A model generated the notes under the pieces. The model was not told where the DNA came from and searched no databases. It saw nothing but the letters and a program-made list of their open reading frames with translations. Positions 27,020-36,481 of a stretch of 64,000 bases of DNA are shown piece by piece. Position 1 is the stretch's first letter. The number at the start of each line of letters is the position of its first letter. The stretch comes from Streptomyces populi (GTDB taxonomy: Bacteria; Actinomycetota; Actinomycetes; Streptomycetales; Streptomycetaceae). Both the position numbers and the translations under genes were made by a program. Location of the stretch: assembly GCF_002911015.1 (NCBI RefSeq), contig NZ_KZ626844.1, positions 118,007 to 182,006 on the forward strand. The letters are read 5' to 3'.

Positions 27020-28446
27020 TCGGCGCCGTCGCCCTTGCCGGAGTCCTCCGGACCGTCGTGCTTCTTCAGGTCCGGCTTCTCCGCGGTGCCGCTCGCGGCC
27101 TCGCCGAGCATCTTGTCGAGCTCGGAGAAGTCCATGTGCTCGCGGTGCACGAAGCCGTCCGGGTCGTCCAGGTCGGACGCCGTCGGCAGCATGTCCGGGT
27201 GGGCCCACAGACCGTCCCGGCCGTCCACGCCACGTGCGTCGGTGAGCGAGGCCCACAGGCGGGAGGCGTCGCGCAGCCGGCGCGGGCGCAGCTCCAGACC
27301 GATCAGCGTGGCGAACGTCTGCTCGGCGGGACCGCCCGTGGCGCGGCGGCGGCGCAGCGTCTCGCGCAGCGCGTCGGCCGACGAGAGCCGCGGCTTGGCC
27401 GCCGAGTGGACGACCGCGTCCACCCATCCCTCGACCAGCGCGAGGGCCGTCTCCAGACGGGCCAGCGCCGTCTTCTGCTCCGGCGTGTCCTCCGGCTGGA
27501 ACATGCCCTGCTGGAGTGCCTGCTGCAACTCCTCCGGGTTCTGCGGGTCGAACTGGCCGACCACGTCCTCCAGCTTCGCGGTGTCGACCTTGATCCCGCG
27601 CGCGTACCCCTCGACAGCGCCGAACAGGTGAGAGCGCAGCCACGGCACGTGCGCGAAGAGGCGCTGGTGGGCGGCCTCGCGCAGGGCGAGGTAGAGCCGC
27701 ACCTCCTCCTGGGGGACGCTCAGGTCCTTGCCGAACGACTCGATGTTCAGCGGCAGCAGCGCGGCCTTGCCGACCGGGCCGAGCGGCAGACCGATGTCGG
27801 TCGAGCCGACGACCTCGCCCGCGAGCACGCCGACGGCCTGGCCGATCTGCGTACCGAACATGGCGCCGCCCATGGAGCGCATCATGCCGATCAGCGGGCC
27901 CGCCATGGCCTGCATCTCCTCGGGCAGCACGTCGCCCATGGCCGCGCCGACCCGCTCGGCGACCGGGTCGACGAGTTCCTTCCACACGGGCAGGGTCGCC
28001 TCGACCCACTCCGCCCGGCTCCAGGCCAGCGCGGAGGCGGCACCGGACGGCAGGGACGTCGCGTCGTCCAGCCACAGATCGGCCAGACGGACGGCCTCCT
28101 CGACCGCGAGCCGCTCGGCGTGGCCGACGCTCGCGTCCTTCTTGCCGTCGGAGGTGCCCTGCGCGACCGTCTGCCGGGCGATCTGCTTGGCCATGTCCCA
28201 GTTCACCGGGCCGCCCTCGTACGAGAGCATCTGACCCAGCTGCTGGAACGCGGCGCCCAGGTCGTTGGGGTTCATCGAACCGAACATGGCTGCGAGCGGA
28301 TTGTCGGCTCCGGGGCCACCGGCTCCGGGCAGCCCGAAACCGAACGGTCCCTGACCACCGCCGCCCTGCTGGTCCTTCTTCTTGCCCTCGTCGCCGTGCT
28401 CCGGCTCCTCCGGCGGAAGGCCGAATCCGAATGGGGTGTCACTCAC
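27016..28446 (-). CDS. Zinc-dependent metalloprotease-like protein (DUF2342 family)
   Basis: The 476-residue product has a Gly/Pro-rich start (PFGFGLPPEEPE), then the helical DUF2342 domain once annotated as F420-biosynthesis-associated: GPVNWDMAKQIARQ, LREAAHQRLFAHVPWLRSHL and the C-terminal ALVEGWVDAVV. The His-containing LREAAHQRL stretch is the presumed zinc site. GTG at 28446 has GAGGAA just upstream. The gene is divergent from the epimerase gene and followed by the coupled NUDIX gene. The homologue in mycobacteria lies in the same block near whiB7. Proteolytic activity is inferred from family naming only. Confidence 0.78.
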   Translation of the reverse strand: MSDTPFGFGLPPEEPEHGDEGKKKDQQGGGGQGPFGFGLPGAGGPGADNPLAAMFGSMNPNDLGAAFQQLGQMLSYEGGPVNWDMAKQIARQTVAQGTSDGKKDASVGHAERLAVEEAVRLADLWLDDATSLPSGAASALAWSRAEWVEATLPVWKELVDPVAERVGAAMGDVLPEEMQAMAGPLIGMMRSMGGAMFGTQIGQAVGVLAGEVVGSTDIGLPLGPVGKAALLPLNIESFGKDLSVPQEEVRLYLALREAAHQRLFAHVPWLRSHLFGAVEGYARGIKVDTAKLEDVVGQFDPQNPEELQQALQQGMFQPEDTPEQKTALARLETALALVEGWVDAVVHSAAKPRLSSADALRETLRRRRATGGPAEQTFATLIGLELRPRRLRDASRLWASLTDARGVDGRDGLWAHPDMLPTASDLDDPDGFVHREHMDFSELDKMLGEAASGTAEKPDLKKHDGPEDSGKGDGAE

Positions 28447-28636
28447 GGGATTCCTCGGCTGGTAAGGCCGCCGGTTCGTTCCGACGGCGGCTGCCCACAA
28501 CACCACCCAGCGTAGACACCTGAACCCGATCGGGCCTCGGTGCTTCGCCGACTCGTCGCCTGCGGCAGGATGGATGCCACCTGGTAGGGGCGCGTCACAC
28601 GCGTCCATTACTGAAGACAACCGCTGGAGACGCCCG

Positions 28637-29752
28637 GTGAGTTCCCCAGATCCGCAGGTTCGCGCAGCGCGAAACCACTCAACCAGCCCAGCCTCGCGCG
28701 GCCCCGTCGTCGCGGTCACCGGCGCCGCGGCCGGTGTGGGGGCGCTGCTCACCGAGCGGCTGGCCGCCAGCGAGGAGATCAGGCAGGTCGTCGCCATCGA
28801 CGAGCGGCGCGGCGAGTGCGCCGACGCGCAGTGGCACATCCTGGACGTCCGGGACCCGGCGATCGCCGAGAAGCTGCGCGGGGCGGACGTCGTGGTCCAT
28901 CTGGCGCTCGACCTCGACCTGGAGACGGACGCGGCGGCCCGGACCGCCTACAACGTCCGGGGGACGCAGACCGTGCTCACCGCCGCCGCGGCGGCCGGGG
29001 TCCACCGGGTCGTGCTGTGCACGTCGGCGATGGTCTACGGAGCGCTCCCCGACAACGAACTGCCCCTGTCCGAGGACGCCGAGCTGCGGGCGACGGCCGA
29101 GGCGACGGGCGTCGGCGACCTCCTGGAGATCGAGCGGCTCGCGCGCCGCGCGCCGCGGGCTCACCCCGGACTGAACGTGACCGTCGTACGGCCCGCGGTG
29201 CTCGTCGGCGGCGGCACGGACACCGCGCTGACCAGGTACTTCGAGTCTCCCCGGCTGCTGGTGGTGGCGGGGTCGACGCCCGCCTGGCAGTTCTGCCACG
29301 TCGAGGACCTGTGCGCCGCGCTGGAGTACGCGGTCGTCGAGAAGGTCGAGGGCGAGCTGGCCGTCGGGTGCGACGGGTGGCTGGAGCAGGAGCAGGTGGA
29401 GGAGCTGAGCGGGATCCGGCGGATGGAGCTGCCGTCCGCGGTCGCGCTCGGCGCCGCCGCCCGGCTCCACCGGATCGGGCTCACCCCGTCGCCCGCCGGG
29501 GACCTCGCCTACACGATGTACCCCTGGGTGGTGAGCGGGAGCAGGCTGCACGACGCCGGGTGGCGTCCGCGCTGGACCAACGAAGAGGTCCTGACGGAGC
29601 TGCTGGAGGAGGTCGCGGGGCGGCACACGGTGGCCGGCCGGCGGCTGGGCCGCAAGGACGCGACCGCGGCGGGCGCGGCGGGCGCGACGGTGGCGCTGCT
29701 GGGCGCGGCGGCGGTGGTCCGCCGGGCCCGGAAGGCCCGGCGCAGGTTCTGA
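28637..29752 (+). CDS. NAD-dependent epimerase/dehydratase (SDR) with C-terminal membrane tail
   Basis: The 371-residue protein has an extended SDR fold: VAVTGAAAGVGALLTERL binds NAD(P), with HLALDLD and SAMVYGAL in the core; the usual Tyr-x3-Lys pair is not obvious, so catalysis is uncertain. The end has an Ala/Gly-rich hydrophobic stretch followed by RRARKARRRF, which looks like a tail anchor with positive cytoplasmic residues. GTG at 28637 is chosen over an upstream ATG because of a GGAGA site. It is divergent from the DUF2342 gene. Confidence 0.8.
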   Translation: MSSPDPQVRAARNHSTSPASRGPVVAVTGAAAGVGALLTERLAASEEIRQVVAIDERRGECADAQWHILDVRDPAIAEKLRGADVVVHLALDLDLETDAAARTAYNVRGTQTVLTAAAAAGVHRVVLCTSAMVYGALPDNELPLSEDAELRATAEATGVGDLLEIERLARRAPRAHPGLNVTVVRPAVLVGGGTDTALTRYFESPRLLVVAGSTPAWQFCHVEDLCAALEYAVVEKVEGELAVGCDGWLEQEQVEELSGIRRMELPSAVALGAAARLHRIGLTPSPAGDLAYTMYPWVVSGSRLHDAGWRPRWTNEEVLTELLEEVAGRHTVAGRRLGRKDATAAGAAGATVALLGAAAVVRRARKARRRF

Positions 29753-30240
29753 CGGCGGATCCGGGGCGCAGGTGCGCCGGGGCGAACGGTGGCGAGGCGG
29801 CGCCGGTCCTCCGCCGCCCGCGTCGTGCCGGGTGTGCCGTGCCGAGCTGGGCGGTGCCGGGCGTGCCGAGAGCCGGCCCGTGTCGTGCCGGGCGTGCCGA
29901 GAGCTGGCCTGCGCCGGGCCGTGTCGTGTTGGGCGTGCCGAGAGCCGGCCTGTGCCGCGCCGGGCCGCGCCGTGCCGCCCGCGTCGAGCCGGATGTGCCG
30001 GGCCGCGCCGGGTGGAGACGGTGCGGGCTTGTGGGCACGACCCTTCCGGTCCCATGGACCCGCGGTCCGGGTGCGGCTGGACCCGGACCGCGGGTGTGGC
30101 CCGGGCACGGTCCGCGGGTGTGGCCCCGGCACGGTCCGACGGCACGCCGGGGTGTTCCGGAGAAGGTCCCGGGCGGTACGCGCGCGTGCCGGGTGGGAGC
30201 CGTGTTCCACGGGGCCGACGGGGTGCGGCACGATGGGTGC
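29753..30240. other. 488-bp non-coding GC-rich region with degenerate tandem repeats
   Basis: No convincing gene is seen between the epimerase and moaE. It contains three copies of GGCGTGCCGAGAGCYGGCC at 29860, 29891 and 29932, shorter GTGCCG/GTCGTGCC echoes around them, and near 30060-30130 repeated CGCGGGTGTGGCCC(C/G)GGCACGGTCC. Open frames crossing it on either strand are repeat-derived. Confidence 0.75.
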
Positions 30241-30702
<462 letters not shown>

Positions 30703-30797
30703 GACCCGCGGGACCGTCCGGCGCCGGGCACTCACCGGAGCCGCCCGACTTCTCACCGTCGTCCGGTTGCGTAACCAGGGCCCTGCCGTGAGCGTTG

Positions 30798-30847
30798 ACA
30801 GTGCGGATGGTTAATCTGCTGAACAGTGCGGATGTTAAATCTGCTGA
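30798..30847 (+). repeat. Perfectly adjacent 25-bp direct repeat upstream of a small membrane gene
   Basis: 30798-30822 and 30823-30847 match except around the central GGTTA/GTTAA. TTGACA (30795-30800) overlaps the first copy. The pair ends about 40 bp before the next ATG and could be an operator or a duplicated promoter element. Confidence 0.8.
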
Positions 30848-30886
30848 TCAGTCAGTTGCGGTCGCTCATGGGGTTGGGAGGTCGGC

Positions 30887-31072
30887 ATGGCGGCGCTCGC
30901 CTGGTTGCTGATTCCGTTGATGGCCGCGATCGGTGCCAGCCTGTGGGGCAGTTGGGCCGGCCGGAATCGCAAGGCCGCGGGAGACGGTGTCGAGCTCGCC
31001 GGATACACGCGTTTCCGTGAGGCCATGGAGCGGACCGGCGTACGGGAGAAGTCCCCCTCCGACGCGTTCTGA
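30887..31072 (+). CDS. Small single-pass membrane protein
   Basis: The 61-residue product has one N-terminal transmembrane helix (LAWLLIPLMAAIGASLWGSW) followed by a polar cytoplasmic tail (RNRKAAGDGVELAGYTRF). GGGAGG eight bases before the ATG is a strong ribosome site. No function is recognised. The repeat-containing promoter region directly upstream suggests regulated expression. Confidence 0.75.
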   Translation: MAALAWLLIPLMAAIGASLWGSWAGRNRKAAGDGVELAGYTRFREAMERTGVREKSPSDAF

Positions 31073-31270
31073 GGTTCGCGGTCCGCCCCTCGCGCCGACG
31101 CGTCCGGACGTTCGACGGGCCGCGGCGGGAGTCCCGGTCGGCCGGGCGCGCGGAACGCCTCGGACCGCCGCCCGGAGCACGGCATTCGCGCCTTTCGGAC
31201 GGTATTCCGGCCCCTCACGTACGGACGGCCCCGACGGTGCGCTTACACCACCGTCCCGTACTGTCGTTCC

Positions 31271-32368
31271 ATGCCACGCCGCACCGCGACGATGCTCGCC
31301 TCCACCCTGATCCTGATCGCGCTCCTGTGCGCGGGAGTGTTCATCAAAGTGCCGTACTCGGAGATGTCACCGGGTCCCACGGTGAACACGCTGGGTGACC
31401 ACGACGGTGAGCCGGTGCTGCAGATCTCGGGCCGCAAGACGTACCCGACGACCGGACATCTGAACATGACCACGGTCCGGGTCACGAGCGCCGACTACAA
31501 GATGAACCTCGTCGAGGCCGTGTACGGATGGCTGGCGCACGACAGCAAGATCGTGCCGCACGACACGCTCTACCCGGACGGCAAGACCGAGCAGCAGTCG
31601 ACGCAGGAGAACGCCGAGGAGTTCAGCCAGTCCCAGGAGAGCGCCAAGGTGTCCGCCCTGAAGGAGCTGGGCATCCCCGTGAAGTCCTGGGTGATCGTCT
31701 CCACCGTCGTCAAGGGCTCCCCGTCCGAGGGGCGGCTGCACGCCGGTGACGTCATCAAGGCCGTCGACGGTACGGCCGTGAAGGCGCCCGACGACGTCGC
31801 GAAACTCGTCACCAGGCACAAGCCCGGCGAGAAGACGGTGTTCAGGATCGTGCCCGCCAAGGAGCAGGCCGCCGCCGCGAAGGAGCACACGACGGCGACC
31901 GCGACCAAGGACGTGACGATAACCACGACCAAGTCCGACGACAGCGGCACCGGCCGTGCCATCGTCGGGATCTCGGCCGGGATCGACCACACGTTCCCGT
32001 TCACCATCGACATCAAGCTCGCCGACGTCGGCGGCCCGAGCGCGGGTCTGATGTTCTCGCTCGGCATCGTGGACAAGCTCACTCCGGGGAACCTCACCGG
32101 AGGCAAGTTCGTGGCCGGCACCGGCACCATCGACGACAACGGCAAGGTCGGCCCGATCGGCGGCATCGACATGAAGACGGTCGGCGCGCGCAACAAGGGC
32201 GCCCAGTACTTCCTGACCCCCAAGGACAACTGCGCCGAGGCCGCCAAGGACACCCCCGACGGGCTCAGGCTCGTCAAGGTCGACACCCTCGGCGACGCGA
32301 TGAAGGCCCTCAAGGACATCGGCGCGGGCCGGACCTCCGACCTGCCCAAGTGCACCGTCAAGGGCTGA
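31271..32368 (+). CDS. Membrane-anchored PDZ-Lon-like (S16) protease
   Basis: The 365-residue protein has an N-terminal membrane anchor (residues about 8-28), a PDZ domain (SEGRLHAGDVIKAVDG) and a Lon-type S16 protease domain: GGPSAGLMFSLG holds the catalytic Ser and GGIDMKTVGARNKGA the Lys of the dyad. No ATPase domain is present. Such proteins act outside the membrane; the mycobacterial homologue is next to the UPF0182 gene, as here. The ATG at 31271 is set by the signal-anchor. A 20-bp terminator stem follows. Confidence 0.9.
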   Translation: MPRRTATMLASTLILIALLCAGVFIKVPYSEMSPGPTVNTLGDHDGEPVLQISGRKTYPTTGHLNMTTVRVTSADYKMNLVEAVYGWLAHDSKIVPHDTLYPDGKTEQQSTQENAEEFSQSQESAKVSALKELGIPVKSWVIVSTVVKGSPSEGRLHAGDVIKAVDGTAVKAPDDVAKLVTRHKPGEKTVFRIVPAKEQAAAAKEHTTATATKDVTITTTKSDDSGTGRAIVGISAGIDHTFPFTIDIKLADVGGPSAGLMFSLGIVDKLTPGNLTGGKFVAGTGTIDDNGKVGPIGGIDMKTVGARNKGAQYFLTPKDNCAEAAKDTPDGLRLVKVDTLGDAMKALKDIGAGRTSDLPKCTVKG

Positions 32369-32383
32369 CGGACACCGCCCGTC

Positions 32384-32428
32384 CGTGACCGGGGGCGCCC
32401 CACGAACCGTGGGGCGCCCCCGGTCACG
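32384..32428. terminator. Bidirectional terminator, 20-bp perfect stem
   Basis: 32384-32403 pairs with 32409-32428 around a 5-base loop, between convergent genes. Confidence 0.9.
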
Positions 32429-32440
32429 TCCGTGCGCGGA

Positions 32441-32983
32441 TCAGTCCGCGAACGTCGCGGACAGCGCCTCCGCGAGGCCCGGCACGAGGCCCGCGCCCGT
32501 GAGCACCTCCGTCGCCGCGTCCTTCTCGCGCAGCCGCACCGCCGAGTCGCGGGTGCCGTCCCGCAGGACGCCGACCGTCATCCGCACCTCCTGGCGGTCC
32601 GGGTGCGCGGCGACCCACTGGGCCAGCTTCTTGCCGCTCAGGTCCCCGGGGACGGAGGCCTCCGCGGACGGCGGCAGCATCAGCCGCTCCACGGTGAGCG
32701 CGCAGCCGACGACGGCGTCGGGCCAGGCGATGGTGCCGAGGAACTCGTCCAGCGGCTTGCCGGCGGGGATCTCCTCCTGCTCGACGGGGGTGAGACCGGT
32801 GGTCTCCTGCTCGTTCTCCAGGCCGAGCTGAGCGGCGAGGCCGGGTTCCTGGGCCCGCAGGCGTGCGGTGTCTACGAGGGCGAAGAGGCGGGCGGGCTGG
32901 TCCCAGCCGAGGCCGGAGGCGTACTCGTCGATCTCGAGTACGGCCCGGGTCAGGGGGCTCGCTGCCATGGGAGTGTTGGACAT
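32441..32983 (-). CDS. PPA1309-family conserved actinobacterial protein
   Basis: The 180-residue protein is cytoplasmic, with no signal or membrane segment. It contains SPLTRAVLEIDEYASGLGWDQP at the start and IAWPDAVVGCALTVERLMLP in the middle, which are typical of a conserved actinobacterial family without known function. The ATG at 32983 follows the end of the divergent UPF0182 promoter area. Functional assignment is not possible from sequence. Confidence 0.8.
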   Translation of the reverse strand: MSNTPMAASPLTRAVLEIDEYASGLGWDQPARLFALVDTARLRAQEPGLAAQLGLENEQETTGLTPVEQEEIPAGKPLDEFLGTIAWPDAVVGCALTVERLMLPPSAEASVPGDLSGKKLAQWVAAHPDRQEVRMTVGVLRDGTRDSAVRLREKDAATEVLTGAGLVPGLAEALSATFAD

Positions 32984-33135
32984 GGTCACAATCCTGCCTC
33001 GTTCGTGACCTGAATCGGGAACCGAGTAAAGCGTGAGTAAGTTGCATAGATGAGGCTCCCCGATCACGGAGCCTTACTGACGGTCCACCGACATGGGGAC
33101 CGGACGGAATCGACTGCGACTTCGAGGTGCGCACC

Positions 33136-36114
33136 TTGGCTTTCCAGATGCCGGACCGCGGCGGAGGCCCGACGGGGCCACGGATCAGAGTGGGCCGGCC
33201 GTCCCGGCGTATCCGGACCCTGCTCATGACACTGGGCGTGCTGGCCGTGCTGGCCATGGCCTTCGTCATGTTCGCGGGGTTCTGGACGGACTGGCTCTGG
33301 TACCGCTCGGTCCACTACTCGTCGGTCTTCACCACCACCCTGTGGACCAAGATCGGGCTCTTCTTCGTCTTCGGTCTGCTGATGGCGGCCGCGGTGGGCT
33401 TCAACATCTGGCTGGCGCACCGGCTGCGCCCGCCGCTGAGCGCCATGTCGATGGAGCAGCAGAGCCTCGACCGGTACCGCATGGGCATCGCGCCCTACAA
33501 GCGCTGGCTGCTGCTCGCGATCACGTCCCTGGTGGGGCTGATCGCCGGCGCGTCCGCCTCGGGCCAGTGGCGTACGTGGCTGATGTGGGTGAACGGGGTC
33601 CCCTTCCACCAGAAGGACCCCCAGTTCCACCTCGACGTCTCGTTCTACGCCTTCGACCTGCCCTGGTACCGCTTCCTGCTCGGCTTCGGCTTCGCCGCCG
33701 CCGTGCTCTCCCTGATCGCCGCCGCGCTCACGCACTACCTCTACGGAGGTCTGCGCGTCACCAGCCCGGGAGCGCGCGCGACGGCCGCGGCCACCGGACA
33801 CCTCTCGGTGCTCCTCGGCGTCTTCGTCGCCCTGAAGGCGGTCGCGTACTGGCTCGACCGGTACGGGCTCGCGGTGAAGTCCAGTGACTTCAAGGCCACC
33901 GGCAACTGGACGGGTCTGCGGTACGTCGACGCGAACGCGTACCTGCCCGCCAAGACGATCCTGTTCTGCATCGCGGTCATCTGCGCGCTGCTCTTCTTCG
34001 CGACGCTGTGGCGGCGCACCTGGCAGCTGCCCGTGATCGGCTTCGGCCTCATGGTGCTCTCGGCGGTCCTCATCGGCGGCCTGTACCCCGCGATAGTCCA
34101 GAAGTTCCAGGTCGAGCCCAACGAGCAGGCCAAGGAAGCGCCGTACGTCGAGAAGAACCTCAAGGCGACCCGCGATGCGTACGGGATCGCCGGCACCGAC
34201 GTGCAGGACTATCCGGGGGCGAGCGACACCGAGAACAAGGCCGAGCTGCGTGACGACGCCGACACCGTCGCGAGCATCCGCCTGATGGACCCGAACATCG
34301 TGTCGCCGACCTTCCAGCAGCTCCAGCAGGTGCGGAACTACTACGGCTTCCCGTCGAACCTGGACGTCGACCGGTACAGCAAGGACGGCAAGGAGCAGGA
34401 CACCGTCCTCGGCCTGCGCGAGCTCAACCTCGCGGGCATCCCGAAGAACAACTGGATCAACGACCACTTCCGGTACACGCACGGATACGGCGTCGTCGCG
34501 GCCAAGGGCACCGAGGCCGACAGCGAGGGCCGCCCGGTCTTCACCGAGTACAACCTGCCCTCCAAGGGCGACCTCGGCTCGTACCAGCAGCAGGTCTACT
34601 ACGGCGAGAAGACCACCCAGTACTCGATCGTCGGCGGTCCCCAGAAGGAGATCGACTACTCCGACGACAACGGTGAGAAGACCACCAGCTACAAGGGCAA
34701 GAGCGGCGTCAGCCTCGCGAGTCCGGTCAACCGGGCCGCGTACGCGGTGGCGTTCGGCGAGCCGCAGATCCTGTACTCGGGCGCGATCGGCGAGGGTTCG
34801 CGGATCCTCTACAACCGCACGCCCAAGGAGCGGGTCGAGGCGGTGGCGCCCTGGCTGACCATCGACGGCGACGCCTACCCGGCGGTCGTCGACGGGAAGA
34901 TCCAGTGGATCGTCGACGCGTACACCACCACCAACGGCTACCCGTACGCCTCGCGCACCACGCTCGGCGACACCACGGCGGACTCGCTGACGGCCGCCAA
35001 CAACCAGCGCGCGGTGGTGGCCCAGCAGAACCAGGTCAACTACATCCGCAACTCGGTGAAGGCGACCGTCGACGCGTACACCGGCGCGGTCAAGCTCTAC
35101 CAGTGGGACACCGAGGACCCGGTCCTGAAGACCTGGATGAAGGCGTTCCCGAACACGGTGGAGTCGAAGAAGTCGATCTCGCCGGAGCTGATGGCTCATC
35201 TGCGCTACCCGCAGGACCTGTTCAAGGTCCAGCGCGAACTGCTCACCCGCTACCACGTGAAGGACGCCCAGACGTTCCTGAGCGGCAGCGAGGTGTGGCA
35301 GGTCCCGGACGACCCGACCAACAAGTCGGGCAGCGCGGTGCCGCCGTACTACCTGAGCATGAAGCTGCCGGGACAGTCGTCGCAGGCGTTCTCGCTGACG
35401 ACGACGATGACGCCCAACGGCCGTGACAACCTGAGCGCGTTCGTGTCGGTCAACGCCGAGGCGGGGACGCCCGGTTACGGCAAGATCAGCGTCCTGAAAC
35501 TGCCGACCGGCAGAACGGTCGACGGACCCAAGCGGGTGCAGAGCCAGTTCAACTCCGAGCCGTCCATCGCCGAGTCCATCAGGCTCCTCAGAGGCGGCGA
35601 CTCGGAGGTCGAGTACGGCAACCTGCTGACCGTGCCGCTCGACGGCGGACTGCTCTACGTGGAGCCGGTCTACGTCCGCGGTGGCGATCTCAAGTACCCG
35701 CTGCTGCGCAAGGTGCTGGTCACCTACGGAGGCAGCACCGCCTTCGAGGACACCCTCGGCCAGGCGCTCAACAAGGTCTTCGGGGCGGAGAGTTCGACTC
35801 AGCCGCCGGACCAGGACACCACGAAGCCGAAGCCGCCCACGTCGGGCAACCCGACGGTCCAGGCCGCGCTCGACGACGCGCAGAAGGCCTTCGACGACGG
35901 CCAGGAAGCCCTCAAGAAGGGCGACTGGAAGGCGTACGGGGAGGCGCAGAAGAACCTGGAGGACGCGCTGAAGCGGGCCGAGGACGCGCAGGCCGCGGCG
36001 GACAAGTCCGCCGGCGGCTCCGGCGCGGACAAGCCGGACGGAAAGGGTTCCGGCAAGAGCGATGGGGCCGGAGCCGGTCCCAGCCCCACCCCGAGCGGCA
36101 GCCCGAGCGGCTGA
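33136..36114 (+). CDS. UPF0182 large membrane protein
   Basis: The ~992-residue product has seven or so transmembrane helices in its first 330 residues ([17 protein letters not shown] onward), then a large extracellular domain with many Tyr/Asp motifs ([20 protein letters not shown]), and a Lys/Glu/Ala-rich C-terminal tail ending Pro/Ser-rich. This is the UPF0182 family found across actinobacteria; function unknown, possibly envelope related. The start is uncertain: TTG at 33136 has GAGG eight bases upstream and gives the usual family N-terminus, while GTG 33127 and ATG 33148 are alternatives. The partner PDZ-Lon protease is nearby as in mycobacteria. Confidence 0.88.
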   Translation: MAFQMPDRGGGPTGPRIRVGRPSRRIRTLLMTLGVLAVLAMAFVMFAGFWTDWLWYRSVHYSSVFTTTLWTKIGLFFVFGLLMAAAVGFNIWLAHRLRPPLSAMSMEQQSLDRYRMGIAPYKRWLLLAITSLVGLIAGASASGQWRTWLMWVNGVPFHQKDPQFHLDVSFYAFDLPWYRFLLGFGFAAAVLSLIAAALTHYLYGGLRVTSPGARATAAATGHLSVLLGVFVALKAVAYWLDRYGLAVKSSDFKATGNWTGLRYVDANAYLPAKTILFCIAVICALLFFATLWRRTWQLPVIGFGLMVLSAVLIGGLYPAIVQKFQVEPNEQAKEAPYVEKNLKATRDAYGIAGTDVQDYPGASDTENKAELRDDADTVASIRLMDPNIVSPTFQQLQQVRNYYGFPSNLDVDRYSKDGKEQDTVLGLRELNLAGIPKNNWINDHFRYTHGYGVVAAKGTEADSEGRPVFTEYNLPSKGDLGSYQQQVYYGEKTTQYSIVGGPQKEIDYSDDNGEKTTSYKGKSGVSLASPVNRAAYAVAFGEPQILYSGAIGEGSRILYNRTPKERVEAVAPWLTIDGDAYPAVVDGKIQWIVDAYTTTNGYPYASRTTLGDTTADSLTAANNQRAVVAQQNQVNYIRNSVKATVDAYTGAVKLYQWDTEDPVLKTWMKAFPNTVESKKSISPELMAHLRYPQDLFKVQRELLTRYHVKDAQTFLSGSEVWQVPDDPTNKSGSAVPPYYLSMKLPGQSSQAFSLTTTMTPNGRDNLSAFVSVNAEAGTPGYGKISVLKLPTGRTVDGPKRVQSQFNSEPSIAESIRLLRGGDSEVEYGNLLTVPLDGGLLYVEPVYVRGGDLKYPLLRKVLVTYGGSTAFEDTLGQALNKVFGAESSTQPPDQDTTKPKPPTSGNPTVQAALDDAQKAFDDGQEALKKGDWKAYGEAQKNLEDALKRAEDAQAAADKSAGGSGADKPDGKGSGKSDGAGAGPSPTPSGSPSG

Positions 36115-36179
36115 AGGAGCTCCGCGAGCAGTTGATCGAAGACTGCGCCCCGCGCCGTGATACGGTTGAGGAACAACGG

Positions 36180-36253
36180 CGCGGGGTGGAGCAGCTCGGT
36201 AGCTCGCTGGGCTCATAACCCAGAGGTCGCAGGTTCAAATCCTGTCCCCGCTA
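36180..36253 (+). tRNA. Initiator tRNA-fMet (CAT), copy 1
   Basis: The 74-nt cloverleaf has anticodon CAT, three G:C pairs at the base of the anticodon stem (GGG/CCC) and an unpaired first acceptor position (C1 against U72), the hallmarks of initiator tRNA. CCA is not encoded. Confidence 0.95.
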
Positions 36254-36258
36254 CTGAA

Positions 36259-36299
36259 GTCGAAGGCCCGGATCCAGTTCATGGATCCGGGCCTTCGAC
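36259..36299 (+). terminator. Terminator after initiator tRNA copy 1
   Basis: A 17-bp perfect stem (36259-36275 with 36283-36299) starts five bases after the tRNA. Confidence 0.85.
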
Positions 36300-36481
36300 G
36301 TGTGTGACGCCACGCCGGAGAAAGTCGGTGACCTGGCCACTCACGTGAAGTGCCGCGACATGCGCGGGGAGTTGGGTGATCTGTGTTTGACTTGTCTCTC
36401 TGTGGGCATGTCGACAAAACGCTGAAGTGACCTCACTGGCTGCGGTATACCAGGTGTACCCAGGTTGCGGGTGGTGCGACG

